DNA of 34,542 nucleotides from Actinomycetes bacterium (GCA_021808425.1 JAKBBS010000012.1:1-34542); one strand, 5' to 3'; positions 21,199 to 29,523 are shown, numbered from the stretch's first letter. Notes: a model not told the origin generated them from the sequence alone. Program-made: numbers and translations.

Positions 21199-22085
21199 TG
21201 GCCCTTTCGACCGGCTACCTGCTGCGCGAGACCGGCGGGAACCTGAGGCGGAATCTGCTGATGACCGTCGCCGCAATCTTGACTATGGCCGTTTCGTTGA
21301 GTGCTCTCGGAGCGGTGCTGGTAATGCGCCAGGCGATCAACAAAGCGTCCGTGCAGTGGAGGGGCGGCGTTGAGCTGGCTATCTTCCTCAAAGTCCATGT
21401 TTCGACGACCGAGACTTCGGCTATCGGCCACGAGCTGACGTCGACACCGGGGGTCAAGAAGTTCCATTTCGTCGACAAGGCGCAGGCGTACCAGGAGTTC
21501 AAGCAGATTTTCGGTAACAACAACGACATTGTGAGCGTCCTCACCCCCGCCGACATGCCTCCCTCGTATCGCGTGGTCCCCTCGAACGCGAGTGACATAG
21601 CGCAGCTCGGACGAGAGTTCTCCAATCAGCCGGGTGTGTTGAAGGTCTCTTATGCGCAGCAGGAGATCGCCACCTTGCTCCAGCAGTTCAGCCGATGGCG
21701 GACGCTCGGTGTCGGCTTGGCAATAGGGGTTCTCGTCGGGGCTATAGCGCTCATCGTCAACACCATCCAGCTCGCTATCTTCGCTCGGAGGCGCGAGGTG
21801 TCGGTGATGAAACTCGTCGGGGCGACGAACTGGTTCATTCGCGTGCCGTTCATGCTCGAAGGTTTCGTCCATGGCATGGCTGGAGCGGTTGTCGCCTTCT
21901 TCCTTACCTACGGTTTGCGCAACTGGATAGCGTCGTTCCTGCCGGACCAGACGATTCTCGGCACCAACCAGCTTTTCGTCACGCCTCATGAGGCCGTCCT
22001 CACGGGCTTGGTTCTGCTTGTCGTGGGTGGCTTGGTGGGGGTTCTCGGTTCGGCTTTCGCAGTGCGGCGCTACCTGGCCGTCTGA
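21198..22085 (+). CDS. ftsX: Cell-division ABC transporter permease FtsX
   Basis: 295 residues. Topology is the FtsX standard: TM1 near 21-45, a large extracytoplasmic loop (about 48-170) that contacts the hydrolase partner, then three further helices near 175-195, 220-245 and 265-285. Typical FtsX words are seen: NLRRNLLMTVAAILTMAVSLS at the start and REVSVMKLVGATNWFIRVPFMLEG in the coupling region before TM3. It overlaps ftsE by 1 bp. The secreted hydrolase partner is not adjacent; the transglycosylase at 28058 is in the window, but nothing links the two. Confidence 0.95.
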   Translation: MALSTGYLLRETGGNLRRNLLMTVAAILTMAVSLSALGAVLVMRQAINKASVQWRGGVELAIFLKVHVSTTETSAIGHELTSTPGVKKFHFVDKAQAYQEFKQIFGNNNDIVSVLTPADMPPSYRVVPSNASDIAQLGREFSNQPGVLKVSYAQQEIATLLQQFSRWRTLGVGLAIGVLVGAIALIVNTIQLAIFARRREVSVMKLVGATNWFIRVPFMLEGFVHGMAGAVVAFFLTYGLRNWIASFLPDQTILGTNQLFVTPHEAVLTGLVLLVVGGLVGVLGSAFAVRRYLAV

Positions 22086-22115
22086 CGGTTAGGGTCAGGC
22101 GACCGCCCGTACGGA

Positions 22116-22970
22116 CTAAGGGGACCCGGAAGCGACTTCGTCGATCGCAGCCGCGACAGCATCCGGATGGTCCTGAGGTATCAGATGGCGTGCGCCGTCG
22201 ACCACGTGCAGCTTCGCCCCGCTGATCCCGGACGCCAGATGGACAGCGACGGCCGGTTCGACCGTGCGGTCGGAGGCTCCGTGGAGCACGACCGTCGGGG
22301 CTTTCACTTGGGCGAGGAGTGGCTCCAAGCCTCCGAGGTCGTTTAGGAGGTGGCGTTGCTCCACCAGGAACGAGCGCCACAGCCGGTCCTGGCCCGCCGC
22401 GAGTCGGGCGAGGTAGCGGTACCCATCGCGGGCACGGCGTGGCAGGTGGCTGTCGGCCAGCGACCGGACCCGCGAGTTTCCGGTTACGAGCGTGAGGGCA
22501 CCCCCCGCAGCGGCCGCTAACGCTTCGCCGGCCAGAGGCGCGCCGAGGAGACGGTCGTTCCAGGCGAGGTGCTCGCTCGGCCCGACCGACGATACGAGGA
22601 CCAGTCCCGAAACGCGCTCCGGGCAGGAGGCAGCAGCCCAGATGGCGGCACCTCCGGCCCAGCTGTGGCCGACGATAATCGCTCGTGAGCGGCCGAGGCG
22701 GTCCATGAGGTCGAGGACGGCATGAGCGTTCCCGGCGAAGCCGGTTGCCGGCCCGCTCGTCGCGCCGTAACCCGGCCGATCCGGGGCTATGACCTCGTAT
22801 CTGTCCTCGACGAGAGCGATAACCCGCTTCCAGTCAGCGGCGGTGCCAGGCTGGCCGTGCAACAACACGACGGGACGGCCGGGGGGACCATAGATTTCGG
22901 CACTGAGGCCGGTTCCAGGTGAGGCCTGCGGCTGACCGCCGTCGTCTGGAGCTTCCGGCCCGTCAGGCAA
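22116..22970 (-). CDS. Alpha/beta-fold hydrolase
   Basis: 284 residues from TTG 22970. An alpha/beta hydrolase with the oxyanion HGQPG loop, nucleophile elbow GHSWAGG (Ser), acid LHGASDRTVEP (Asp) and GARHLIPQ (His), which is the full catalytic triad. The NRPGYG-like APDRPGYG segment and length fit esterase, epoxide hydrolase or haloperoxidase-like members; the substrate cannot be read. The frame is open to 23024 within the transporter gene; TTG 22970 gives an 8-bp overlap with that gene's stop and is my preferred start. It converges on ftsX with a 30-bp gap and is the last gene of the Mg-transport-like unit, perhaps only by position. Confidence 0.85.
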   Translation of the reverse strand: MPDGPEAPDDGGQPQASPGTGLSAEIYGPPGRPVVLLHGQPGTAADWKRVIALVEDRYEVIAPDRPGYGATSGPATGFAGNAHAVLDLMDRLGRSRAIIVGHSWAGGAAIWAAASCPERVSGLVLVSSVGPSEHLAWNDRLLGAPLAGEALAAAAGGALTLVTGNSRVRSLADSHLPRRARDGYRYLARLAAGQDRLWRSFLVEQRHLLNDLGGLEPLLAQVKAPTVVLHGASDRTVEPAVAVHLASGISGAKLHVVDGARHLIPQDHPDAVAAAIDEVASGSP

Positions 22971-24249
22971 TGCCGACCCACCCGAGTGCTGTTTGGACCA
23001 CCAGCGTCGTCGCTGTGACAGCAACGGCCGCGATCGAGATTGCGGCGACGATCCGGAAGACCCTCCCGTTGGCCGCCGTCCCGAGGACGCTCCGGCGGTT
23101 GGCGAGGATCAGGATGAAGATCAAGATGATGGGAGTTATCAGGCCGTTCAAAGTCTGAGTGTTGATCAGCAGACTGACAAGGTTGCCGGGCAGGAGTGCT
23201 ACGCCGGCGCCGATGAGGATTTGGGCGGTGAAGAGCGACAAGAACAGCGGCGCTTCTGCGAAGCTGCGAGACACCGACCGCTCGACGCCGAGTGCTTCGG
23301 AGACCGCGTAGGCCGTCGAGAGCGGGACGACCGCCCCTGCAAGCATCGAAGCGCCGAGGAGGCCGATCCCGAACAGGTCGACGGACAGGGTTCCGGCAAC
23401 CGGCGCCAGGGCTTGCGCCGCCGAGTGGGCCGACGCGAGTGGTTGTCCGAAGCGCCCGAGTGCCGCGCCGGTCGCGATGATTATGAACACGCTGACAACG
23501 TCGCCGGCGATCGCCCCAAAGACTGTGTCGACCCGTTCGTAGCGGTAGTCGGCCGGCCCGATGCCTTTGTCGGCAACGGCTGCTGCCACGTACAGCTGCA
23601 TGTACGGGGTTATCGTCGTGCCGATCAATGCGACGGCGAGGAGGATGAACGGCCTTGTTGCGACGAAATGCGGGATGACTGTGTTTGATGTCACCTGTCC
23701 CCAGCGGGGGTGGGCCAGTATCGCCGCAATCGGATAGGCGACGAACACCAATGACATGGCCAGGAAGAGGCGTTCTGCGTAGCGGTACGAACCGAACATC
23801 ACCAGGGCCCAAATGGCGATTGCTGCTATCGGCACCGAGACGAACTTGCTGACACCGAGCAGTTCCAAGGCTGCGCCGATGCCGGCGAATTCCGACACGA
23901 CGAGACCGACGTTCGCTACCACCAGAAAGAAAAGCGCAAACGAAGCTATCCGCAGGCTGAACTCTTCCCTGATTAGAGCGGCAAGTCCTTTACCGGTGAA
24001 CGCTCCGAGACGGGCGCACATTTCTTGGACCACGACCAGGCCGACAGTGACGAGGACCATCAGGAAGATCGGGCGGTAGCCGAACTGAGCACCGGCTGAC
24101 GCGTAGGTGATGATCCCGCCTGCGTCGTTCCCGGCGTTCGCAGCGATGATGCCCGGTCCAGCGATCGCAAGGTAGATCAGCCATTTCCGCCGCCGGGGTG
24201 GTGAAGCGCCCGTCCCCCGACGAACGTCTACGGCGGCCTGCGCGCTCAT
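22963..24249 (-). CDS. Nramp-fold divalent metal transporter with non-canonical metal site (NRMT/Mg2+-like)
   Basis: 428 residues, about 11 hydrophobic helices. TM1 reads GPGIIAANAGNDAGG: the usual Nramp DPGN motif is replaced by NDAGG at 41-45, keeping the Asp (D42). TM6 reads TTITPYMQ at 211-218 where Mn/Fe transporters have a Met before Pro-His (MPH); here Thr-Pro-Tyr. In Nramp the TM6 Met supplies a soft ligand that favours Mn2+/Fe2+ over Mg2+ and Ca2+; its loss is a known mark of the Nramp-related magnesium transporters. ATG 24249 overlaps the stop of the upstream MgtE-N/CBS gene as ATGA, so they are made together. I infer Mg2+ uptake regulated by the neighbour. The frame is open to 24432, but that extension is Arg-rich shadow. 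Confidence 0.88.
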   Translation of the reverse strand: MSAQAAVDVRRGTGASPPRRRKWLIYLAIAGPGIIAANAGNDAGGIITYASAGAQFGYRPIFLMVLVTVGLVVVQEMCARLGAFTGKGLAALIREEFSLRIASFALFFLVVANVGLVVSEFAGIGAALELLGVSKFVSVPIAAIAIWALVMFGSYRYAERLFLAMSLVFVAYPIAAILAHPRWGQVTSNTVIPHFVATRPFILLAVALIGTTITPYMQLYVAAAVADKGIGPADYRYERVDTVFGAIAGDVVSVFIIIATGAALGRFGQPLASAHSAAQALAPVAGTLSVDLFGIGLLGASMLAGAVVPLSTAYAVSEALGVERSVSRSFAEAPLFLSLFTAQILIGAGVALLPGNLVSLLINTQTLNGLITPIILIFILILANRRSVLGTAANGRVFRIVAAISIAAVAVTATTLVVQTALGWVGIA

Positions 24250-25601
24250 GTGAGGAACCTTGGAAAGTGGCGGCGGCCCTTCTCTGGTAGGAGTGTGTCG
24301 ATCAGGTCGTCGGCGAGAATCCTTCCTAGCGGTCGATCGTTGCCGTCGACGACGATCACCGAGCTGTGACGCGTCTCCATCAAGCGCTCTGCGACCTCGG
24401 TAATGCCCGCTTCGACTGTCACTGAGACGCATTCGCCGCCGGGAAGGAGATCGGACATCAGGTTGTCGTTCTCGGCGGTTGCGAGTTCGAAAAGCCCTAC
24501 GTCTCCCACGAGGCAGCCGTCTGCGTCCACGACAGCAACTGCGTCAACCTCGCTCGAGTGTATTTTTGCCCCGCGAAGGCGGATCCGGACGGCCTCGACC
24601 GTCTCGTCGGGCGTGGCCGTCACGAGGCGTGTAGTCATGAAACCTCCGGCCTCGCCCTCCTCATAGTGCAGCAGGTCGGCGAGGGCTTCTGCCTGCCCCG
24701 GCTCCATGTGCTCGAGCAGCTCGGTGCGGTCGTCCTCCTCGAGGTCTCGAAGGGCGTCGACGGCTTCATCGGGCTCCATCCTTGCGACGAGCGCGGCGGC
24801 ATCCTCGGCCCGTGTCTCTCGTAGCAGTGCTCCCAGCTCCTCGGGATCCATCTCCTCCAAGGCGTCGGCTGCGATCTCCGGCTCGAGGCTTGCGAGCAGT
24901 TCTTGACGAGCATCTCGTCCAAGGTCCTCGAGGAGGTCTGCGAGCTCTCCCGGGCGAAGGCGGCGAAGCTCGTCGTGCGACGCGCGAAGCGCGACGTTGG
25001 AGACTTCGCTACCGAATGGCCGTATCGTCGCCCAGTCGATGACCCTTTCGGGCGTCGGTAACGTTCTCCAACGCTTTGGTCCGAGCCTGCGAAGCAACGT
25101 CTGCGCGCTGACGTCGACACCGACGAGCCGCAGAACCCGTCCGGACGGGGACGGGGTGAAGGCGAGGTACAAGTCGGCGGGGCGGATCACCTGCACGCCG
25201 TCCACGTCGACGAGCTGATGGTCCAGCACGTCTCGAGCGAGAAGCACCTCCCCGTCGCGGCGCGCGAACTCGAGAAGACTCAGCCGGGCCGAGGCGAGGG
25301 TAGCGCCTTGACGGCTGACTGCGGAGATCTCGTGGATGGGCGCGAACGAACGCCGCCCTCCGATCCTGAGGACCATGCCGCTAACGGCTGGGTAAGCCTC
25401 CTGGCCATCCCAGCGGGCTACGACGTCTGCGACCCGACCGACTTGATCGCCGGCTTGGTTAAATGCGGGGCTCCCGACCAGGCCGGCAAGTGAAAGGAGG
25501 TTGTCGCGAATCGACCGGATCGCGAACATGCGAGTTTGACGCTGCTTTCGAGCCCGTCGGATCGGGCGGACCGGATTCGTGAGTATGCGCGGGTGTTGCA
25601 T
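24246..25601 (-). CDS. Cytosolic PRC-barrel + MgtE N-domain + CBS pair protein
   Basis: 451 residues with no membrane helix. Residues about 35-190 contain two PRC-barrel-like segments (GSPAFNQAGDQVGRVADVV and the second around DVDGVQVIRPADLYLAF). Residues about 205-315 are an MgtE_N superhelix of acidic repeats (LRPGELADLLEDL, LEPEIAADALEEMDPEE, MEPDEAVDALRDLEEDDR). Residues about 320-445 are two CBS domains (MTTRLVTATPDETV and the second near LLPGGECVSVTVEAGITEVA). In the MgtE channel, N and CBS domains bind Mg2+ and gate the pore; here they have no MgtE pore and are coupled by ATGA to an Nramp-like transporter. Start 25601 has AAGG about 8 nt upstream; M25 (25529) is the alternative. Confidence 0.88.
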   Translation of the reverse strand: MQHPRILTNPVRPIRRARKQRQTRMFAIRSIRDNLLSLAGLVGSPAFNQAGDQVGRVADVVARWDGQEAYPAVSGMVLRIGGRRSFAPIHEISAVSRQGATLASARLSLLEFARRDGEVLLARDVLDHQLVDVDGVQVIRPADLYLAFTPSPSGRVLRLVGVDVSAQTLLRRLGPKRWRTLPTPERVIDWATIRPFGSEVSNVALRASHDELRRLRPGELADLLEDLGRDARQELLASLEPEIAADALEEMDPEELGALLRETRAEDAAALVARMEPDEAVDALRDLEEDDRTELLEHMEPGQAEALADLLHYEEGEAGGFMTTRLVTATPDETVEAVRIRLRGAKIHSSEVDAVAVVDADGCLVGDVGLFELATAENDNLMSDLLPGGECVSVTVEAGITEVAERLMETRHSSVIVVDGNDRPLGRILADDLIDTLLPEKGRRHFPRFLT

Positions 25602-25729
25602 CGGGCCAACCTTGTCTGACGTCCCCGAAGGGTGGTGGACAGGTCCATAGCTGGATTACGGCGCCAAGCTACCAGCCAGGGAAGACACCCCTCGTCGACA
25701 CCGCGGACAGCGGCACCTCACGAGAAGGG

Positions 25730-27034
25730 CTACCCGGCCCGGTCGTCGGCTCCGGTGCTGTCGCGGGTCAGCTCGTCGGATGCGGCAGCAACCCACGGAT
25801 TTATGTAGGTGACGACGTCTCTACCAAAAGAGATGTGGCTTCCCGGAGCGACGACCTCCCTCGTCCGGGAGGGCATCTTCTGCCACACGGAAGCCCCGGG
25901 CGGGTAGGTGTAGGTGCCGACCTCCGAACCGCCGTCCACGACAATCACGTCCCAACCCTCGAGGAGAATCTCGGCGCGGCCGCGCCGCATCGGATCGCCG
26001 CCAAGCGGTAGCTGGCGAGGGCGACCATCCTGGCTCTCACGCCCGTCAGTTGCAGCTCCCACCTTCGGGCCGTCGCTGGTCGGGTACTCATCGCGGCCAA
26101 CGACGTAGCCGCTGTCGAGTCGATATACGCTCCCGTCGGAGGTAATCAGGCAGCCGAGCGGCGGCCTTGGTCCCGGACCGGGCAGCTCGTCTCCCATCCT
26201 GATGGGACTCGAGCACAAAGCGCAGAAGATCATGCCGGGTCGATTGAAGTGTCCCCGGTGGCAACGGACCCCATCGACTATGACAGCTCGGGCGGGGGCA
26301 CCTGGCGTGTCGCCGCCGAGTGGCAGAGCGGGCTTCGAGAGACGTCGCGTACCGGATGCTCCTGGGCGGAGATCGACCACGACGGAAGCTTCTCCATTTG
26401 CCGTGGCGCTCGGATTCGCCTCTTGCGAAGTTGCGTTCGTCGACTCGAAGTCGTTCGGGTCAGCTGTCCCCGGCGATGAAATCGTCAGCGTGGAAGTCGG
26501 CTCCTCGTCTATGGCCTGATCGTCGTCTGGACGCCCACTTTGTGCGCTCGAGAGGGTGAGCCGCTCAGGTGCCGGCGCAGGCCAGAGGGTCAGCCCGCCG
26601 CCGGGCACAACGCCCGCTTCGAGGTCGAGCAGCGAGGATGGCGATCCCTCCGGAAGCGATGACCCGGCAGCGTTGAGTGACAGCGCTGGACTGGGTGTGA
26701 TGATCGTGCGCGCCCAGCCTGGCTGGGTCGGAGGGGTCGTCCACGAGGCACCATCCCAACCCTGTGCAGGCCCATGCACGAGGCTCACCCATCTGGCTAG
26801 GCCAGGTCCGGCGACGGCGAAACCCACCTGGGGCTCGGGATCGGCGGAGCTCAGCACAGAAGCCAGATGGTCGACGAGTATCTGCCCCGCCTCAGGGGAT
26901 CCCGATAGGTTCCGGGCGGACTCGATCAGGAATGCCAGCAGGGACGTCGACGCGTCGGCGCTTGTCCACGCAACGACGTGGCCGTAGCGGATGACCACCC
27001 CTTGTCCGGGACCTACCTCGAGCCGCGCGATCAT
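25730..27034 (-). CDS. Zinc-ribbon + degenerate FHA domain protein
   Basis: 434 residues. An N-terminal domain (1-120) of unknown fold begins MIARLEVGPGQGVVIRYG. Residues 120-255 are a low-complexity Ser/Pro/Asp/Glu linker. A zinc ribbon follows (C258, H261, C271, C274: CALC), then an FHA-like beta domain at about 300-412 with GYVVGRDE and a late PGSHISFGR. The phospho-threonine-binding pair of FHA domains (the S and H of DPxxSRxHA) is not kept: the segment reads DPMRRGRAEIL, with Arg at both places. ATG 27034 overlaps the upstream pseudokinase stop as ATGA. The open frame extends to 27187 but is shadow of that gene. FHA proteins usually read kinase phosphorylation; here both partners look degenerate. 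Confidence 0.8.
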   Translation of the reverse strand: MIARLEVGPGQGVVIRYGHVVAWTSADASTSLLAFLIESARNLSGSPEAGQILVDHLASVLSSADPEPQVGFAVAGPGLARWVSLVHGPAQGWDGASWTTPPTQPGWARTIITPSPALSLNAAGSSLPEGSPSSLLDLEAGVVPGGGLTLWPAPAPERLTLSSAQSGRPDDDQAIDEEPTSTLTISSPGTADPNDFESTNATSQEANPSATANGEASVVVDLRPGASGTRRLSKPALPLGGDTPGAPARAVIVDGVRCHRGHFNRPGMIFCALCSSPIRMGDELPGPGPRPPLGCLITSDGSVYRLDSGYVVGRDEYPTSDGPKVGAATDGRESQDGRPRQLPLGGDPMRRGRAEILLEGWDVIVVDGGSEVGTYTYPPGASVWQKMPSRTREVVAPGSHISFGRDVVTYINPWVAAASDELTRDSTGADDRAG

Positions 27035-27900
27035 GCGATGCCACCTGTCTGGTCGGAAGCCGATACCGCCTCGGCCAGGTCGGCTTTTGATGCCGGCCCC
27101 GAAAGGTCGGCGAACTCGTAACCTTCGAGGATCGAAGCGATGGCGATGGCGGTCGGGGGGCGCTCTGACATGTCCGATGCCATGCAAGACCGGATTACAT
27201 CGAGGATCCCGGCTGGAAGGCCGGGGTCGAGCCTCGGTCGGCTGTAAAGGACCCGTTGGACGGCGATCACCGGTTCGTCGTCGTCTAGGCCAGGATAAAG
27301 CGCTGTGTTGCTGAGTGACATGTGGAGGCTGGCGCCGAGGGACCAGATGTCGGAGGCTCGTGACGGGGCCTCACCGCGAAGCAGAGCCGGGTCGACGTAG
27401 TTGAGGACCACCGCAGGCTTCGAAGTCGTCACCTTCCCCGCCGGCCTGACCATGTCGGGCGGGCCGAGGACGGGACCTCGGCCAGTAAGAAAGATGGCGT
27501 CGGGGGAGATGGTACCGTGCGCTATTCCCACCTCGTGAAGGGCATGCGCCCCCCGTGCTGCCGCGGCTAGCGCGAGCACTTTGGCTTGTGGCTCGAGTGG
27601 GATTGTCGCGTTCGCAAGCGTGCCCCGCGACGGTGCCTCCGAAGCGAGGAAGAGGCTGGACGAGCCTTCATCACCGAGAAGCTCGTGCAACACGAGAAGG
27701 TGATCGGACGCGACTGCGCAGTACTGACGTAACAGGTCGCTGACCTCGGTCAGTCGAAGAAAAGAGCCGGCAAGCTCTGAGAGGAGCACCTGGTCTGCGA
27801 GACCAAGACGGTCCGGCGCCTCGCAGAGATATGCAGTTCGGGCTGATGCCGCGGGCTCGGCTCGGCCCAGGATGCGGTAGCCGACGACGGACGATAGCAA
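27031..27900 (-). CDS. Protein pseudokinase (Ser/Thr kinase fold)
   Basis: 289 residues from TTG 27900. That start is decided by AGGAG at 27908-27912 (7-nt spacer); the longer frame to 27960 has no such site. Kinase-fold marks are the beginning VVGYRILGRAEP (strand 1 without a proper Gly loop), the C-lobe HGTISPDAIFL at 128-138 in place of HRDxKPxNIL (catalytic Asp lost), GPPDM at 146-150 in place of DFG, and DIWSLGASLH at 184-193 with R247 kept for C-lobe structure. The strand-3 Lys is also not found. It is therefore probably catalytically dead and acts as a binding module. It is first in a two-gene unit with the FHA protein. Confidence 0.83.
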   Translation of the reverse strand: MLSSVVGYRILGRAEPAASARTAYLCEAPDRLGLADQVLLSELAGSFLRLTEVSDLLRQYCAVASDHLLVLHELLGDEGSSSLFLASEAPSRGTLANATIPLEPQAKVLALAAAARGAHALHEVGIAHGTISPDAIFLTGRGPVLGPPDMVRPAGKVTTSKPAVVLNYVDPALLRGEAPSRASDIWSLGASLHMSLSNTALYPGLDDDEPVIAVQRVLYSRPRLDPGLPAGILDVIRSCMASDMSERPPTAIAIASILEGYEFADLSGPASKADLAEAVSASDQTGGIA

Positions 27901-27907
27901 TGCTGTA

Positions 27908-27912
27908 CTCCT
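27908..27912 (-). promoter_or_regulatory. Ribosome binding site fixing the pseudokinase start
   Basis: On the minus strand AGGAG lies 7 nt before TTG 27900. It decides the start in favour of TTG over the upstream GTG 27960, whose only purine run touches the start codon. Confidence 0.7.
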
Positions 27913-27968
27913 AGACGACGGGTTTGCACGACGAGCGTACTGGCGCCAGGACCACGGCACCTTTCAAT

Positions 27969-27995
27969 TAAGTTGTAGAAACAAATTACAACTTA
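27969..27995. promoter_or_regulatory. Perfect 9-bp inverted repeat, candidate operator
   Basis: TAAGTTGTA (27969-27977) and TACAACTTA (27987-27995) are exact reverse complements separated by 9 nt, giving a centre-to-centre spacing of 18 bp, close to two helical turns. It lies in the AT-rich gap between the pseudokinase gene and the divergent transglycosylase gene, where both promoters must be. A TACTATAAG stretch at 28001-28009 is the likely -10 region for the rightward gene. The regulator is not identified. Confidence 0.6.
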
Positions 27996-28057
27996 TGAAA
28001 TACTATAAGAGTGAACGTAGTAATCTGCTGGACCGCCTTGCTGGAGAATGATTTGCG

Positions 28058-28672
28058 GTGTCGTTCCGACTGGCGGTAGGGCTAACAGTTTCTGTCGTGG
28101 CGGGATTCGGTGCTCTCGGGGTCATGGCGACGGCAGGAATAGAGACGCTGACTGTCACGGCAAGCGCGTCCACAAGTCAGACGGGGGCGGTCAACCTTGG
28201 TCTTGGTGGCACAGCAGGCACGAGCAATGGAGCAACGGCGGGCAACGCGACCAACTCGCCGCTGCCGGCGCCTATGTCGGCCCTATATATGCAAGCTGCA
28301 GGGGCGTGCCCGGGGCTGTCTTGGACGGTGCTCGCTGCGATCGGCACAGTGGAATCGGGCAATGGGACGTCGACGCTACCGGGTGTCCATTCCGGTGCGA
28401 ACAGCGCAGGAGCGGAAGGCCCAATGCAATTCGAGCCCGCCACCTTCGACGAATACGAATATCCGGTCCCACCTGGCGGTGCGTCGCCGCCAAGCCCGTA
28501 TGATGCTACCGACGCGGTCTACGCCGCGGCGAGGATGCTCTGCGCCGACGGGGCGACGAAAGCTGGGGGCCTAGCAGGGGCGATCTTCGACTACAACCAT
28601 GCTTCGTGGTACGTGAGCGAGGTTCTCGCCCTTTCGTCGTTCTACTCCGGCGAGGTTATCCCACGAGGCTAG
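28058..28672 (+). CDS. Secreted lytic transglycosylase-like protein
   Basis: 204 residues. Residues 1-35 form an export signal with a hydrophobic core. A Thr/Ser/Gly/Ala-rich linker (36-70) precedes a lysozyme-like (SLT/goose-type) domain: GTVESGNG with candidate catalytic Glu99, then AEGPMQFEPATF (120-130), a YNHASWYVSEVL C-terminal helix, and Cys84/Cys163 that could form a disulfide. Such enzymes cleave peptidoglycan outside the membrane. The GTG start at 28058 has GGAG at 28043-28046. Its 3' end overlaps the convergent next gene by 17 bp. It is divergent from the pseudokinase/FHA unit and may share its operator. Confidence 0.82.
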   Translation: MSFRLAVGLTVSVVAGFGALGVMATAGIETLTVTASASTSQTGAVNLGLGGTAGTSNGATAGNATNSPLPAPMSALYMQAAGACPGLSWTVLAAIGTVESGNGTSTLPGVHSGANSAGAEGPMQFEPATFDEYEYPVPPGGASPPSPYDATDAVYAAARMLCADGATKAGGLAGAIFDYNHASWYVSEVLALSSFYSGEVIPRG

Positions 28673-29321
28673 CTAGGATCTCTTTCGTCTGGCCTTGAGG
28701 CGCGTGGACAAGCAGCCAGAGCTCGACGTCAGTTCGAGACGCCCACGCGTGTACCAACACTGCATGGAAGCCGTTCGGACGGTTCGCCTGATACTCGAAC
28801 GCGACAGACGCTCCTTTAACGTCGATCAACCGGCCACCAGTCAGCGTCAGCAACGCCGGTGAAGATTGTCCGAATGAATCGACGGCAACCGGTACTGCTG
28901 CGCTCGCCGACGGGGCATGCAGAAGGTAAGAGATGTGCTGGCCAGCCCAGCCGGAACTCCCTGACGTCTCGACATCGCCCGCTTGGTCTGTGAAGGCCGG
29001 GTTTGTCGACCACGAACTAGGCACAGCGTAAGTGAAGTAGCCGTCGCGCACAGCTTTGTAGCCGGTCGGAACCGTGATTTGGGGTCCGTTAGGAGCTTTG
29101 GAGGCCTCGATGGCAGACACACCGAGTGCGGCGCCGAGAATCAGGATAGACCCGCATGCCACTGCCAACATCCATCGGCGGTTGCTCCGCCGTCGCGCAC
29201 GTTCCGTCGGCGTCAGGTCCAGACCACGGTCCTTATGGAGATCAACATCAGAGCGCTCGCCGCTTAAGTGGTCAAGCTTGGTGGGTCTGCTCGCCGGACG
29301 GAACCGATCGACGTTGCTCAC
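28656..29321 (-). CDS. Membrane-anchored exported protein of unknown function
   Basis: 221 residues from GTG 29321. A charged cytosolic N-terminus of about 50 residues with RARRRSNRRW is followed by one membrane helix (MLAVACGSILILGAALGVS). The extracytoplasmic domain has SSWSTNP, GQHISYLLHAP, and FHAVLVHAWASRTDVELWLLV; no family recognised. Start GTG 29321 has GGAAAA with an 8-nt spacer; GTG 29387 is the farthest possible start because a TGA closes the frame at 29403-29405. The gene's stop lies inside the convergent transglycosylase gene. About 200 nt upstream is a strong leftward promoter with a leader ORF, so its expression may pass through that leader. Confidence 0.72.
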   Translation of the reverse strand: MSNVDRFRPASRPTKLDHLSGERSDVDLHKDRGLDLTPTERARRRSNRRWMLAVACGSILILGAALGVSAIEASKAPNGPQITVPTGYKAVRDGYFTYAVPSSWSTNPAFTDQAGDVETSGSSGWAGQHISYLLHAPSASAAVPVAVDSFGQSSPALLTLTGGRLIDVKGASVAFEYQANRPNGFHAVLVHAWASRTDVELWLLVHAPQGQTKEILASLVG

Positions 29322-29478
29322 ATCGTCAGTTTTCCACGACTCGGTATCCTCCGCCACGCGCACACCAGCCGCACCGGCAAGTAACACGGCGCAACCTGGG
29401 TATCACACAGAATCCGGCGAGCAGGCGCCGCTTCGAGCGGGCCCCCCGACGGCGGATCGCCGCCCGGCGGGCCCTGTA

Positions 29479-29523
29479 TCAGCGAGGTGGAATCTCCTCC
29501 TCGGACATGGTTGGTGCTAGCAC
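29479..29523 (-). CDS. Candidate 14-codon leader peptide ORF
   Basis: GTG at 29523 is preceded by AAAGGAGGG (RC of 29528-29536) with a 5-nt spacer, the best Shine-Dalgarno in the window. The frame runs 14 codons (MLAPTMSEEEIPPR) to TGA. Directly after it the minus strand holds very GC-rich self-complementary sequence, including GGCGG-CGAT-CCGCC and a pair of GGGCCC blocks. The other two frames offer no start near this site. This layout (promoter, strong RBS, short ORF, structured RNA, then a gene 157 nt on) resembles a translated leader or attenuator, or the peptide itself may be the product. No function is claimed. Confidence 0.3.
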   Translation of the reverse strand: MLAPTMSEEEIPPR

